A stretch of 47,790 bases of DNA from Halalkalibacter oceani (GCF_023715605.1 NZ_JAMBOL010000026.1:1-47790), one strand, 5' to 3'. Numbered from the stretch's first letter, positions 1 to 8,311 are shown. The notes: generated by a model from the sequence alone, not told the origin. Numbers and translations are program-made.

Positions 1-48
1 GGGCTCAAGAGCGTACTGGAACGTTATGAAACCCTTCGTCAGACTTAA
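1..48 (+). CDS. ltrA: Group II intron-encoded reverse transcriptase/maturase, C-terminal tail (partial)
   Basis: The first 15 codons read GLKSVLERYETLRQT and end in TAA at 46-48. This Gly-Leu-Lys-Ser...Leu-Glu-Arg-Tyr-Glu ending is what I know from the C-terminus of bacterial group II intron maturases, and intron domains V and VI follow directly, as expected when the ORF sits in domain IV. The family is usually 400-600 residues, so nearly all of the protein lies upstream of the window. The protein splices its own intron and copies it into new DNA sites. Too short for a subclass; the identification leans on the RNA domains that follow. Confidence 0.8.
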   Translation, partial: GLKSVLERYETLRQT

Positions 49-123
49 CTGAAACCGCCGTATACGGATCCGTACGTACGGTGGTGTGAGAGGTCGGGGG
101 TTAGTCGCCCCCTCCTACTCGAT
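1..123 (+). mobile_element. 3' end of a group II intron (domains V and VI)
   Basis: Domain V is visible at 54-85: ACCGCCGTA at the base pairs with TACGGTGGT through one G-U pair, and the upper stem contains the palindrome ACGGATCCGT. Domain VI follows at about 88-120: a GAGAGG...GGGGG arm pairs with CCCCC...CCTACTC, leaving an unpaired A at 117 as the likely branch point. The intron should end at ...CGAT (123), because group II introns end in AY a few bases past the branch A. The 5' part lies outside the window. It is inserted upstream of gapB. The right border of the window holds a group II intron 5' end in the same orientation. Confidence 0.88.
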
Positions 124-204
124 TTTTGGGTCATATGTAACCTGGCATTCATCCAAAAATGCAACAAATTTCACTTTTGGGCAGAAAATAATCGTACTTA
201 ATCA

Positions 205-220
205 TATAATGTGATATACT
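205..220 (+). promoter_or_regulatory. gapB promoter region with a CcpN-type operator
   Basis: TGTGATATACT at 210-220 fits the published CcpN consensus TRTGHYATAYW at all 11 positions, and it overlaps the best -10 candidates (TATAAT 205-210 or TATACT 215-220). CcpN represses gapB and pckA under glycolytic conditions in B. subtilis. No good -35 box is visible at the right spacing, which fits a regulated, weak promoter. The operator is seen directly; its function is inferred from its position in front of gapB. Confidence 0.65.
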
Positions 221-275
221 ATTTTTGAAAATAGAGGATATAAAGTATAGCTTATTTCTGAGAGGAGTCGTTCTA

Positions 276-1310
276 ATGAAGGCAAAAGCAGCCATAAATG
301 GATTTGGGCGGATTGGTCGAATGGTATTTCGAAAGGCAATGCAGGAGAGAGAAGTTGAGATCGTAGCGATTAATGCAAGCTACCCTGCAGAAACGCTGGC
401 TCATCTCATTAAGTATGACAGCATACATGGAACCTTTCCTTTAAAGGTAGAGGCGAAAGAGCATTCGCTTATTATAGATGGAAAAGAAATTCAACTGCTT
501 CAATCAAGAGATCCGCGTGAGTTGCCGTGGAAGGAGCTTGGCGTCGATATTGTCATTGAAGCAACGGGGAAATTCAAAACACGGGAAACCGCAGGCTATC
601 ATCTCCAGGCCGGCGCAAAAAAGGTAATCATCACCGCTCCGGCGAAGGAAGAGGACCAGACAATCGTGATCGGTGTTAACGATCAGTCATATGATAGCGA
701 CAAGCACCATATTCTTTCAAATGCGTCCTGTACAACGAATTGCCTGGCTCCTGTCGCCAAGGTGCTTGACGAAGCGTTTTCGATTGAAAGCGGACTGATG
801 ACAACGGTTCACTCCTATACAAATGATCAGAAAAATATTGACAATCCGCACAAAGATTTACGACGTGCCCGTGCCTGCGGACAGTCGATTATTCCGACTT
901 CGACCGGGGCAGCCAAGGCGATTTCAAAAGTGCTGCCGCAGCTCGAAGGGAAACTGAACGGAATGGCGCTTCGTGTTCCGACACCGAATGTTTCACTTGT
1001 CGATCTTGTCGTGACCGTGCGGCAGGACGTAACCGTCGAGGAAGTCAATTCAGCGTTGCAGCAGGCGGCCGCCGGTTCTTTGAAGGGAATTCTTGGCTTT
1101 ACCGATGAACCGCTTGTATCGATTGATTTTAACGGGGAAGAACAGTCGTCGGTCATTGATGGCTTGTCGACAATGGTCATGAATAAGCGGCAAGTGAAAG
1201 TACTTGCCTGGTATGACAATGAATGGGGCTATTCCTGCCGCGTTGTTGATCTGCTTCATCTTGTCGCCCGAAAGCTGTCAGTAAAGGAAGAGGTTCATTC
1301 TGCTTCCTAA
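276..1310 (+). CDS. gapB: Glyceraldehyde-3-phosphate dehydrogenase, gluconeogenic NADP type (GapB)
   Basis: Cytosolic enzyme interconverting 1,3-bisphosphoglycerate and glyceraldehyde 3-phosphate; the GapB paralogue works in the gluconeogenic direction and prefers NADP(H). The N-terminal Rossmann motif INGFGRIGR starts at residue 7, and the catalytic site SNASCTTNC places the nucleophile at Cys152. After strand two the sequence is AINASYPAETL, as in B. subtilis GapB, instead of the Asp found in NAD-specific GapA. Length is 344 residues. The ATG at 276 is chosen over an in-frame start at 225 because AGGAG lies 8 bases upstream and the homologous N-terminus starts here. It precedes speD as in B. 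subtilis, and a CcpN-like site lies upstream. Confidence 0.93.
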   Translation: MKAKAAINGFGRIGRMVFRKAMQEREVEIVAINASYPAETLAHLIKYDSIHGTFPLKVEAKEHSLIIDGKEIQLLQSRDPRELPWKELGVDIVIEATGKFKTRETAGYHLQAGAKKVIITAPAKEEDQTIVIGVNDQSYDSDKHHILSNASCTTNCLAPVAKVLDEAFSIESGLMTTVHSYTNDQKNIDNPHKDLRRARACGQSIIPTSTGAAKAISKVLPQLEGKLNGMALRVPTPNVSLVDLVVTVRQDVTVEEVNSALQQAAAGSLKGILGFTDEPLVSIDFNGEEQSSVIDGLSTMVMNKRQVKVLAWYDNEWGYSCRVVDLLHLVARKLSVKEEVHSAS

Positions 1311-1407
1311 AGCAGTTGCGATCAATGCATAGTGCCGGGCGCTTCGAGACATGCTAGTAGGGGCTGGGAAGGAAGCTCGGTTGAGATAAAAAACATGGCG
1401 CTGCCTT

Positions 1408-1460
1408 AGCCCGGGGAAAAAGGGGAAATCCACCTTTTGCCCCGGGCTCCTTCCTTTTTG
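1408..1460 (+). terminator. Rho-independent terminator after gapB
   Basis: The arm AGCCCGGGGAAAAAGG (1408-1423) pairs almost perfectly with CCTTTTGCCCCGGGCT (1433-1448) and is followed by a pyrimidine-rich tail ending in TTTTT. It lies about 100 bases after gapB; the 1311-1407 stretch shows no other structure I could support. Confidence 0.8.
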
Positions 1461-1523
1461 CTGTTGTGATGGGACGAGTATCCTTGCTTGGCAAAAGTCT
1501 TCAAAAAAATTTAATTCTAACTG

Positions 1524-1552
1524 TTGCAATCAATTTACAAACGAAGTATACT
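1524..1552 (+). promoter_or_regulatory. Sigma-A type promoter for speD
   Basis: TTGCAA (1524-1529), a 17-base spacer and TATACT (1547-1552). Transcription would start near 1559 and leave a leader of about 145 bases before speD. The leader contains GGTTAG at about 1608 that can pair with CTAAC at 1624, and no recognised riboswitch. Confidence 0.75.
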
Positions 1553-1702
1553 GATTTTCGTGAACTTCAATTACAGTTAATTAGGGATGATTCTTTTGCA
1601 GAAAGGGTTAGGACCTCTTTGGACTAACTTTCCCCCGTGTAAACAGACGTTCCTACATGTTTGAGAAGGCATGACATTTCTTTGTAAAGGGGGATTCAAC
1701 TT

Positions 1703-2086
1703 ATGGACACAATGGGTCGTCACGTCATTGCTGAGCTTTGGGGTTGTAACGTGGAGAAGTTGAATAATATGAGCTATATTGAACAGGTTTTTGTGGATGC
1801 TGCATTAAAGTCAGGAGCAGAAGTCCGGGAGGTTGCTTTCCATAAGTTTGCGCCGCATGGTGTGAGCGGGGTCGTGATTATCTCTGAATCTCACTTGACG
1901 ATTCACAGCTTTCCAGAACATGGCTATGCGAGTATTGATGTTTATACGTGTGGAGATCGCATCGATCCTAACGTGGCATCTAATTATATTGCGGAGGCCC
2001 TTGGAGCTACCACAACAGAAGTGATTGAGGTACCTAGAGGAATGGGCCCGGTCAAAATTGAAAAATCAAAAGTACAAGCACTATAA
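1703..2086 (+). CDS. speD: S-adenosylmethionine decarboxylase proenzyme (SpeD)
   Basis: Makes decarboxylated S-adenosylmethionine, the aminopropyl donor for spermidine. This is the short prokaryotic class (127 residues), which self-cleaves to make a pyruvoyl cofactor. The cleavage site is visible as [12 protein letters not shown], with Ser63 as the pyruvoyl precursor, and His68 and Cys83 (YTCGD) match the processing and catalytic residues known from the Thermotoga enzyme. An AAAGGGGG ribosome site precedes the ATG. It follows gapB as in B. subtilis but has its own promoter and terminator, so it is probably transcribed alone. Confidence 0.95.
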   Translation: MDTMGRHVIAELWGCNVEKLNNMSYIEQVFVDAALKSGAEVREVAFHKFAPHGVSGVVIISESHLTIHSFPEHGYASIDVYTCGDRIDPNVASNYIAEALGATTTEVIEVPRGMGPVKIEKSKVQAL

Positions 2087-2090
2087 GAAG

Positions 2091-2130
2091 AGGGGTGTCC
2101 TAAAAGCGGTAGCTTTTGGGGCACCCCTTT
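2091..2130 (+). terminator. Rho-independent terminator after speD
   Basis: AGGGGTGTCCTAAAAGC pairs with GCTTTTGGGGCACCCCTTT around a short loop. It belongs to a recurring GGGGTGTCC...GGACACCCC hairpin type found several times in this window. Confidence 0.85.
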
Positions 2131-2216
2131 AAGCAATTCCGTCCTCTTTTTACGCTTTGGCAAGCTGGGTATGGTATGATAAGGACATCAAGCCAACAAG
2201 GACAGGAGAGGAAATA

Positions 2217-2615
2217 ATGGCGCTGAAGGATACATTCGGGCAGCTCTTTAGCAAACGGACGGAAACAGCTGAACGTCACCCGCTGAATGAACTGAAGACC
2301 CGCTACTATAAAACGACGAAGGACAAGGCGCTCGAAGCAGCCGAGAAGGTTATCCAAGAGCAGCAATGGACGGTGAAAAGAGTCGAGGCGGAGCGCGGTG
2401 AAATTGTCGCGACAAGCGCAAACGGGAAAACCCTTTTTATCGTGACGGTCATTACGGTCAAACCATTTCGGACAGCAGTCGATGTGTCCTGCTCGATCGA
2501 TACCGTGCTCCCGTCGGATTTTGGACAAAGTCGGAAAGCGATAATGGCTTTTTACAAAGCATTAGATCAAAATTTGCCTTACATAGGGTCAGGTTTAGGG
2601 GACGAATTATCATAA
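2217..2615 (+). CDS. Uncharacterised cytosolic protein upstream of nrdR
   Basis: I do not recognise this 132-residue protein with certainty. It has no signal peptide or membrane segment. An N-terminal half with many charged residues (about 10-60) precedes a beta-rich region with a GEIVAT...GKTLFIVTVITVKP pattern and a C-terminal helix containing FYKALDQNLP. Such a pattern is seen in small DUF-type proteins annotated near nrdR in other bacilli, but B. subtilis has nothing here between speD and nrdR. ATG 2217 is preceded by GGAGAGGA; a start at 2157 has no ribosome site and would overlap the promoter-like TGGTATGAT (2171-2179). Codon use resembles its neighbours, so it is probably a real gene. 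Confidence 0.7.
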   Translation: MALKDTFGQLFSKRTETAERHPLNELKTRYYKTTKDKALEAAEKVIQEQQWTVKRVEAERGEIVATSANGKTLFIVTVITVKPFRTAVDVSCSIDTVLPSDFGQSRKAIMAFYKALDQNLPYIGSGLGDELS

Positions 2616-2621
2616 CGATGC

Positions 2622-2650
2622 TTGTCAGCGATTCCTTTTTTCTATATGAT
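2622..2650 (+). promoter_or_regulatory. Sigma-A type promoter for nrdR-dnaB-dnaI
   Basis: TTGTCA (2622-2627), a 17-base spacer and TATGAT (2645-2650), 48 bases before the nrdR start. Confidence 0.65.
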
Positions 2651-2698
2651 GAAAGATAATAATGTTAAAGTACGACTGGGGAAAGTGGAGATGATTTA

Positions 2699-3157
2699 AT
2701 GCGTTGTCCTGCCTGCCACCATAATGGAACTCGGGTTCTTGATTCAAGACCAAGTCATGAAGGGCGCTCCATTCGCCGCCGCCGGGAATGTGAAGCCTGC
2801 AATCACCGCTTTACGACGTTTGAGATGGTCGAAGAGGTTCCTCTTATCGTTGTCAAAAAAGATGGAACGCGGCAAGAATTCAGCCGGGATAAAATCATTC
2901 GCGGTTTGATCCGGGCATGTGAAAAAAGACCGGTCTCGCTCGAAACACTTGAACAGATCGTCGGCAGTGTTGAACGGGAGCTGCGCGGCAGAGGAAAAAA
3001 CGAAGTACACAGTCATGATGTCGGAGAGCTGGTCATGGAGCGTCTTGCGGATGTCGACGATGTCGCTTATGTACGTTTCGCATCGGTGTACCGTCAATTT
3101 AAAGATATTAATGTGTTTATTAAAGAGCTGACCGATTTGATGAATAAGAACGAGTAA
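2699..3157 (+). CDS. nrdR: Transcriptional repressor NrdR
   Basis: Repressor of ribonucleotide reductase genes that senses ATP/dATP. The 152-residue protein has the expected N-terminal zinc ribbon with Cys3, Cys6, Cys31 and Cys34 (CPAC...CEAC), followed by the basic RRRRE stretch that binds NrdR boxes and an ATP-cone from about residue 49 ([11 protein letters not shown]) to 139. Family length is about 150. It is the first gene of an apparent nrdR-dnaB-dnaI transcript, tying dNTP supply to the replication-restart and helicase-loading genes, as in B. subtilis (ytcG). AAAGTGGAGATG lies before the ATG. Confidence 0.95.
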   Translation: MRCPACHHNGTRVLDSRPSHEGRSIRRRRECEACNHRFTTFEMVEEVPLIVVKKDGTRQEFSRDKIIRGLIRACEKRPVSLETLEQIVGSVERELRGRGKNEVHSHDVGELVMERLADVDDVAYVRFASVYRQFKDINVFIKELTDLMNKNE

Positions 3158-3265
3158 CAATGGAGCTTAAAGCGAACTAGCGCTGCAAGCTCTTTTTACG
3201 CTGCTTTGACTTGCTCATATCAATCAGGAAGCATGACAGACATCATGAAAAGGAGGGGACCTTTG

Positions 3266-4717
3266 GTGACATGGCATTGGAAGGAGTTATTACCCGTTGA
3301 TCGATTTACGGTTCGGACGCGCTATTACCTGGCCGAACAGGATCGTTTGACGCTTACTTTATTGTATCAGCCTTTAATCGGAGCATGTGCCCACAGCCTC
3401 TACATGACGCTTCTTTCCCAGCTTGAACGTGATCAATACTGGAGCGGGGAGCTTATTCATCGTCAGCTGATGCTTTTGCTCGGCGAGTCGCTTGAGGTGA
3501 TTTATGAGGAGCGGAAGAAGCTGGAGGCGATTGGTTTATTGAAAACCTTTAAGCGCAAAGACGAGGAAGGGTCAACGTATTTATATGAATTGCAGCCTCC
3601 GATGACACCAAAGCAGTTTTTTGAAAATGATGTTCTTAGCGTTTATTTGTTTAATCGGCTCGGCAAAACGTATTACCGTCAGCTGCGTGAGCGCTTCATG
3701 CTTGATGAAGTGGCCAGTGATGACTATACAGAGCTGACATACGCCTTTGATGAGGTGTACGCGTCGCTCCATCATTCTGAAATGGTCTCGAACCTGAAAT
3801 CGGAAACGGGGAAGGTGCTGCATATTGATGAGCGAAAAGCGCTCATAAGCAGGCAGGATGAACAGGATGTCACCTTTGTTTCGAATCAATTCGACTTTGA
3901 GCTGTTTGAAAAAAGCTTATCGAAGTCGATCGTCCCGGACTCGGCGTTGACGGAAGAGATCAAGTCGGCGATTATCAGGCTCGCCTTTGTCTATAAAATC
4001 GAGCCGTTGGAGATGAGCAGTATCGTCCAACAGACCTTTATCCATGAGGAGGAGGTCAACAGCGAGCAGCTGCGCAAAAAAGTGCAGGAGTGGTACAAAA
4101 TTGAACAAGGGACAGAGCCGCCCGCTCTCGGCTTGCGGACTCATCCAGTTAAGGATCGGATCATGGCTGACCGTGAGCCTGCGACAGAGGAAGAGCGGAT
4201 CATCCATTTTTATGAAACGACGCCACCACTTACCTTGCTTGAAATCCGCTCTGACGGCGCCAAAGTCGCAGCGGCGGATGTTAAAATAATAGAATCGCTT
4301 ATGCTTGATCATAAGCTGCTGCCAGGCGTGATCAATGTGCTGCTCGATTTTATTCTTTGGAGTCAGGATATGAAGCTCAGCAAGGCGTTGGTCGATAAAA
4401 TCGCGAGCCATTGGGCAAGAAAAAAAGTACGAACGGTGAAGGAAGCGATGGAGCTTGCCCTCTTCGAGCAGAATAAGTCAAATCAAAGCAGCAGGCGGTC
4501 CGGATCTTATCCGAAAGCATCAGCAAAAGGCAAAGCAAACCCGCGGCGGGACAAGCTGCCGAAATGGCTGCTCGCCGAAAAGCAGAAAGAGCAGGACGCT
4601 AAAGCGGAGGTCCCTTCTTCCGCCAAGCGAAATGAACTTCCCGCATCAGGGGATAAAAGCTTTGAGGAGATGCTGGAGGAGCTGAAGAAAAGTAAGGCGG
4701 GGAAGGGAGAGAGCTAA
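3266..4717 (+). CDS. dnaB: Replication initiation and membrane attachment protein DnaB
   Basis: In Bacillus the name DnaB denotes a helicase-loading co-factor, not the helicase. It acts with DnaD and DnaI to load the replicative helicase at oriC and restart sites. The protein has a helical N-terminal DDBH1-like domain (about 1-290, LYQPLIGACAHSLYMTL near residue 35) and a C-terminal DnaD-like DDBH2 domain around 330-430. A charged Lys/Glu-rich tail follows. GTG 3266 is chosen: AGGAGGGG lies 7 bases upstream, the product then begins MTWHWKELLPVDRF like the B. subtilis protein, and length is 483 against 472. A start at 3206 lacks support. dnaI starts right after the stop codon. Confidence 0.9.
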   Translation: MTWHWKELLPVDRFTVRTRYYLAEQDRLTLTLLYQPLIGACAHSLYMTLLSQLERDQYWSGELIHRQLMLLLGESLEVIYEERKKLEAIGLLKTFKRKDEEGSTYLYELQPPMTPKQFFENDVLSVYLFNRLGKTYYRQLRERFMLDEVASDDYTELTYAFDEVYASLHHSEMVSNLKSETGKVLHIDERKALISRQDEQDVTFVSNQFDFELFEKSLSKSIVPDSALTEEIKSAIIRLAFVYKIEPLEMSSIVQQTFIHEEEVNSEQLRKKVQEWYKIEQGTEPPALGLRTHPVKDRIMADREPATEEERIIHFYETTPPLTLLEIRSDGAKVAAADVKIIESLMLDHKLLPGVINVLLDFILWSQDMKLSKALVDKIASHWARKKVRTVKEAMELALFEQNKSNQSSRRSGSYPKASAKGKANPRRDKLPKWLLAEKQKEQDAKAEVPSSAKRNELPASGDKSFEEMLEELKKSKAGKGES

Positions 4718-5647
4718 GTGAAATCAATTCAATCATCGTTAACGGACTGGATGCAAAACAGCAGCCTGAGAGAGCGGCTTGACCGTGCCATGCAGGAATT
4801 GCTGACGGACCCCTTCGTCCAGTCTGCTTTACAGCGCAATCCGGACATTAACCAGGAAAGCATCGAGCAAGGTCTTGTTAAATTATATGAATTTCGCAAG
4901 GAAAGCTATCATTGCGAGACGTGTCCGGGGCTTGCGGACTGTCCGAACATGATGAAAGGCTACCGGCCGGAACTGATCAGCCAAAAAGGGGCGCTCGACC
5001 TGCATTACCATCCGTGCCACTTGAAGCGTGAAGAGGATGAAAAGAAGCAGCAGCAGCAGTTAATGCGCTCTCTCTATGTGCCGAAGGAGATTCTTGAAGC
5101 GAGCTTTGATACGCTTGACCGCGATCAGGACAGGGCAGAGGCCTGCCGCAAAGCGCTTGCGTTTGCGCTTCATGCCAATCCCGGCGAGAATGGCGAGGGA
5201 CTTTATCTTTATGGGAAATTCGGCGTCGGCAAAACACATATTATGGGCGCGGTCATGAATGCGCTAAAGAGCAGGCGGATCGGCTCAATGATTGTGTATA
5301 CGCCTGATTTTTTCCGGGAAATGAAGCAGGCGATCGGCGACGGCAGCTTTCAGCAGAAGCTGGATATGGTCAAAAGCGTTCAAGTGTTAATTCTTGATGA
5401 CATTGGCGCCGAGACGATTTCCGGCTGGATTCGCGATGATGTGCTCGGCGCGATTTTGCAGCACCGCATGCTTGAAAAGCTGCCGACCTTATTTACGTCC
5501 AATTATGATTATGAGGAGCTGGAGGAGCATCTCGCTTACTCGGATCGCGGCGGGACCGAGGAACTGAAGGCGAAGCGGATTATGGAGCGAATCAAGCATT
5601 TCACGGCGTTTGTGACGGTAGAAGGGAAAAACCGCCGCTCACGTTAG
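4718..5647 (+). CDS. dnaI: Primosomal protein DnaI, helicase loader ATPase
   Basis: AAA+ ATPase that binds the replicative helicase DnaC and loads it on DNA. The 309 residues show an N-terminal helicase-binding zinc region with Cys and His ligands (YHCETCPGLADCPNM, then YHPCH at about 63-103), a Walker A motif GKFGVGKTH near residue 168, a Walker B LILDDIGAE near 225, and a sensor segment FTSNYDYEEL near 262. The GTG start directly abuts the dnaB TAA at 4715-4717, implying translational coupling. GGGAGAGAG serves as ribosome site. Length matches B. subtilis DnaI (311). Confidence 0.95.
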   Translation: MKSIQSSLTDWMQNSSLRERLDRAMQELLTDPFVQSALQRNPDINQESIEQGLVKLYEFRKESYHCETCPGLADCPNMMKGYRPELISQKGALDLHYHPCHLKREEDEKKQQQQLMRSLYVPKEILEASFDTLDRDQDRAEACRKALAFALHANPGENGEGLYLYGKFGVGKTHIMGAVMNALKSRRIGSMIVYTPDFFREMKQAIGDGSFQQKLDMVKSVQVLILDDIGAETISGWIRDDVLGAILQHRMLEKLPTLFTSNYDYEELEEHLAYSDRGGTEELKAKRIMERIKHFTAFVTVEGKNRRSR

Positions 5648-5714
5648 ATAAATCAGCTTTTCTATGATACGATAACAGTATCCTATTTTGAAAGATTCGG
5701 GGGTTACGATATAT

Positions 5715-6824
5715 ATGAGCATTGATGCGATTTTAGAGCGCGCGGTCAATGGTGAGCGTTTGTCGATGGAAGATGCGGTTGCTCTTTATGAGAGCGACGA
5801 AGTTGAAAAGATGGGCGAAGCGGCGAATACGATCATGAAGAAGTGGCATCCGGAACCGATTACGACATTTGTCATTGGTCGAAATGTCAATTATACGAAC
5901 TTTTGTGACACGTATTGCCGTTTTTGCGCGTTTTACCGGGCGCCTGGCAGCAAGGAAGGCTATGTGTTAAAAGATGAAGAGATTTTCAAAAAAATAGAAG
6001 AAACCGTCGCTGTCGGCGGAACGGAAATTTTAATGCAGGGAGGAACGAATCCGGATCTCCCTCTCAGCTATTATACCGACTTGCTGCGCGAAATTAAAAA
6101 GCGCTTCCCAATTTGGATGCATTCCTTTTCTCCGGCTGAAGTATGGAAGATCGCCGAAGTGTCAGGTCTTGGCGTCGAGGACGTTTTAAGGGAGCTTCAT
6201 GAAGCAGGACTGGACAGCATGCCCGGTGGCGGAGCGGAAATTTTGACGGAGGAAACGAGGCTCCGGGTCAGCCGGTTGAAAATCACGTGGGAGCAATGGA
6301 TTGAAGCGATGGAAGCTTCGAAGCGCGTCGGGATGTTTGGCTCGGCGACGATGGTCATCGGCTTTGGCGAATCCTATGAGGAGCGCGCTTTGCATCTCCA
6401 GCGCGTCCGTGACGCTCAAGATCGTTCAAATTGCTTTACCGCCTTTATTTCCTGGCTGTTCCAGCCGGAAAATACAGGAATGTGGAAAACGAAAAAGCTC
6501 AGCTCGCGTGATTATTTAAAAAATGTCGCGATCTCGCGGCTGTTTCTCGATAATATTGCCAATTTCCAATCATCCTGGGTAACGATGGGCCCGGAGGTCG
6601 GCAAGCTTTCCTTGCAATACGGCTGCAATGATTTCGGCAGCACGATGATGGAGGAGAATGTCGTCTCGGCAGCGGGTACTACACATAAGGTCAACACGAA
6701 CCAAATTCTCAAGCTTATCCGTGAAGCAGGGAAAATACCGGCTCAGCGTAATACGAAATATGAGATTCTTCACCTGTTTGAAGGCGAGGAGCAGGCGGAG
6801 AAAGACTTTATTATGCAAAACTAA
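5715..6824 (+). CDS. mqnC: Cyclic dehypoxanthinyl futalosine synthase (MqnC), radical SAM
   Basis: Radical SAM enzyme of the futalosine menaquinone pathway; it cyclises dehypoxanthine futalosine. The iron-sulphur ligands appear as CDTYCRFC (Cys64, Cys68, Cys71) following RNVNYTNF. Later motifs typical of MqnC follow: GGTEILMQGGTNPDLP, HSFSPAE, GLDSMPGGGAEIL, MVIGFGES and WLFQPENT. Length is 369, as in the family. The closest alternative is MqnE, but the GGTEILMQGG and MPGGGAE segments favour MqnC. Start ATG 5715 (MSIDAILERA) fits the family; its ribosome site (GGGGG at 5698) is somewhat distant. It lies between dnaI and ytxC, where B. subtilis, which uses the men pathway, has no such gene. 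Confidence 0.9.
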   Translation: MSIDAILERAVNGERLSMEDAVALYESDEVEKMGEAANTIMKKWHPEPITTFVIGRNVNYTNFCDTYCRFCAFYRAPGSKEGYVLKDEEIFKKIEETVAVGGTEILMQGGTNPDLPLSYYTDLLREIKKRFPIWMHSFSPAEVWKIAEVSGLGVEDVLRELHEAGLDSMPGGGAEILTEETRLRVSRLKITWEQWIEAMEASKRVGMFGSATMVIGFGESYEERALHLQRVRDAQDRSNCFTAFISWLFQPENTGMWKTKKLSSRDYLKNVAISRLFLDNIANFQSSWVTMGPEVGKLSLQYGCNDFGSTMMEENVVSAAGTTHKVNTNQILKLIREAGKIPAQRNTKYEILHLFEGEEQAEKDFIMQN

Positions 6825-6831
6825 AAAACGC

Positions 6832-6876
6832 AAAAAAGCTGTTTCCAGAGGGAGAGCCTCCGGGACAGCTTTTTTT
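6832..6876 (+). terminator. Rho-independent terminator after mqnC
   Basis: AAAAAAGCTGTTTCC pairs with GGGACAGCTTTTTTT, with a GAGGG/CCTC inner helix. The following 6877-7082 stretch holds no supportable gene. Confidence 0.85.
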
Positions 6877-7082
6877 AAGGAGGAAGAACGTATAAACATT
6901 TTCGGGATGATTCGGGGCGGGGCGTCGGCTTCGCGCGCCGCTGCTAAGAAAAAACGCTCTTTTCGCATATTCCCCATCATGTTTTTTGGAAAGCGGTCAT
7001 AGGATGGAGTAGAGCCTGTCTGAATACGGTTATGGAAAAATGAAGCAGAAGAAGTTCGTTAGACGGTAAGGGGGAATAAGCG

Positions 7083-7949
7083 TTGATCGCAATCCATTTT
7101 GAACAGACCGATGATTGCAAGCAGCTGTTAGATCAGCTAAGAACGTATATCCGAAATTACGCTGCCTATGGATTGGAAGGAACGGTGAAAAGGGAAGGAG
7201 AAACAACGATTTTACTGAACTATGAAAATCAGTTTGTTAATTTCTATGATTCCTTTCATCCATTGCTCGTTTCCGTGCTGACCGATTATGTGATCAGTAC
7301 GAAGGAAGAAGAGTGGCTGCTCGATATCGTCGAAACGATGTTCTATTTTACAGCCAAGGAGGAGCAACAGGAAATTATCACCATTGCTCGAGCCATTTTA
7401 GAAGGAGATCGCGATGATCTGCCGATGATGAAGACGTTTTTCAATCGCCGCGCCTATATTTATGAAGCATTTGCCAATCATGTCGAAGAAGAAACGAGCT
7501 TCTTTTATGAGCCATTTCTGACCTTTCGTCTGCGGGAGTATGGGGAGATGCTGATTGATTGTGTGGAAATGGCGATTGATGAATATATGCTTGAGCAGGA
7601 ATATCAAAATATGATTGCTGACCTCCGGCACTATGTGAAATCACATCAGCCGAAATTTTCATGTTTGCATATTGTCCATGATCAAGGCTTCACACTCTAT
7701 GATGAGCATTTTCGTCGTTTGACACGGGAGGAGCTGCTGTTTCACTTGAATGTGGAGCTTATGTTTGAAGAAGCGCTTGAGGTCGAGGAAATGGTTGTCA
7801 GCCCGCTGGTCAGTCTGCTGCCGGGGAGAGTTTATCTTTTCACCGATGAGCCGGATGACGGTGTCATCCTGACGCTGCAGGCGATTTTTGAAGAAAGATT
7901 GCGCCTTTATCCACTGCGGGCTTACGAGCCAGAATCAACCAACTTTTGA
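7083..7949 (+). CDS. ytxC: Sporulation-associated protein YtxC
   Basis: A 288-residue soluble protein of the YtxC-like family found in spore formers; its biochemical role is not known. The sequence is acidic and helical, with conserved-looking blocks FFNRRAYIYEAFANHVEEE (about 121-139), FLTFRLREY (about 146) and HQPKFSCLHIVHD (about 190). The TTG start at 7083 is supported by AAGGGGG upstream and by family length. Position just ahead of thrS is the same as in B. subtilis. A terminator and 206 bases separate it from mqnC, and its own promoter is not obvious. Confidence 0.85.
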   Translation: MIAIHFEQTDDCKQLLDQLRTYIRNYAAYGLEGTVKREGETTILLNYENQFVNFYDSFHPLLVSVLTDYVISTKEEEWLLDIVETMFYFTAKEEQQEIITIARAILEGDRDDLPMMKTFFNRRAYIYEAFANHVEEETSFFYEPFLTFRLREYGEMLIDCVEMAIDEYMLEQEYQNMIADLRHYVKSHQPKFSCLHIVHDQGFTLYDEHFRRLTREELLFHLNVELMFEEALEVEEMVVSPLVSLLPGRVYLFTDEPDDGVILTLQAIFEERLRLYPLRAYEPESTNF

Positions 7950-7956
7950 AATCCTC

Positions 7957-7985
7957 TTGATTTTCCAGCTTGCGCTCCCTATAAT
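7957..7985 (+). promoter_or_regulatory. Sigma-A promoter for thrS
   Basis: TTGATT (7957-7962), a 17-base spacer and a perfect TATAAT (7980-7985), immediately downstream of ytxC. Confidence 0.85.
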
Positions 7986-7991
7986 ACTACA

Positions 7992-8270
7992 TATCAACAG
8001 TCAAATGAGTAAGGGTCACGACGAGGACATGAGCTGCGAAAATTCTGTTTTCAGAGAGAGAAGCAATAAGCTGGGAGCTTCTTAACATGAATCGCACGCT
8101 TACCACCTCTGAACTGCGCGAGGGGAACACCTAATGTGGAAACTGGCGCCGGCATGCAGCCGTTATCCTGCATCAATGAGGAGACTAAAGTAATTTTTCA
8201 GTCTTGAATGAGGGTGGAACCACGAATGACACGCGTCCCTTCTATGTCTATAGAGGGATGGGTGTTTTTT
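7992..8270 (+). ncRNA. T-box leader of thrS
   Basis: The T-box sequence AGGGTGGAACCACG lies at 8211-8224 and is followed by a terminator (CGTCCCTTCTATG pairing with TAGAGGGATGGGTG, then TTTTTT, 8230-8270). Upstream lies a stem I region with AGAGAG (8052-8058), typical of the kink-turn, and ACC triplets that could serve as threonine specifier, for example within GAACACC near 8127. Uncharged tRNA-Thr would pair with the T-box and stabilise the antiterminator. The specifier triplet is inferred; the T-box and terminator are clear. Confidence 0.93.
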
Positions 8271-8311
8271 ATGTTGTTTTTAATTAGATCAGAAAGAAGG
8301 AGTGGATAGTC

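Noticed and set aside
1553-1702. A riboswitch in the speD leader
   Set aside because: Only a weak GGTTAG/CTAAC pairing and no known aptamer motif or terminator were seen.
6877-7002. A 31-codon basic frame from ATG 6907 after the mqnC terminator
   Set aside because: AAGGAGG at 6877 is too far (over 20 bases) from the ATG, and the product (MIRGGASASRAAAKKKRSF...) matches no family I know.
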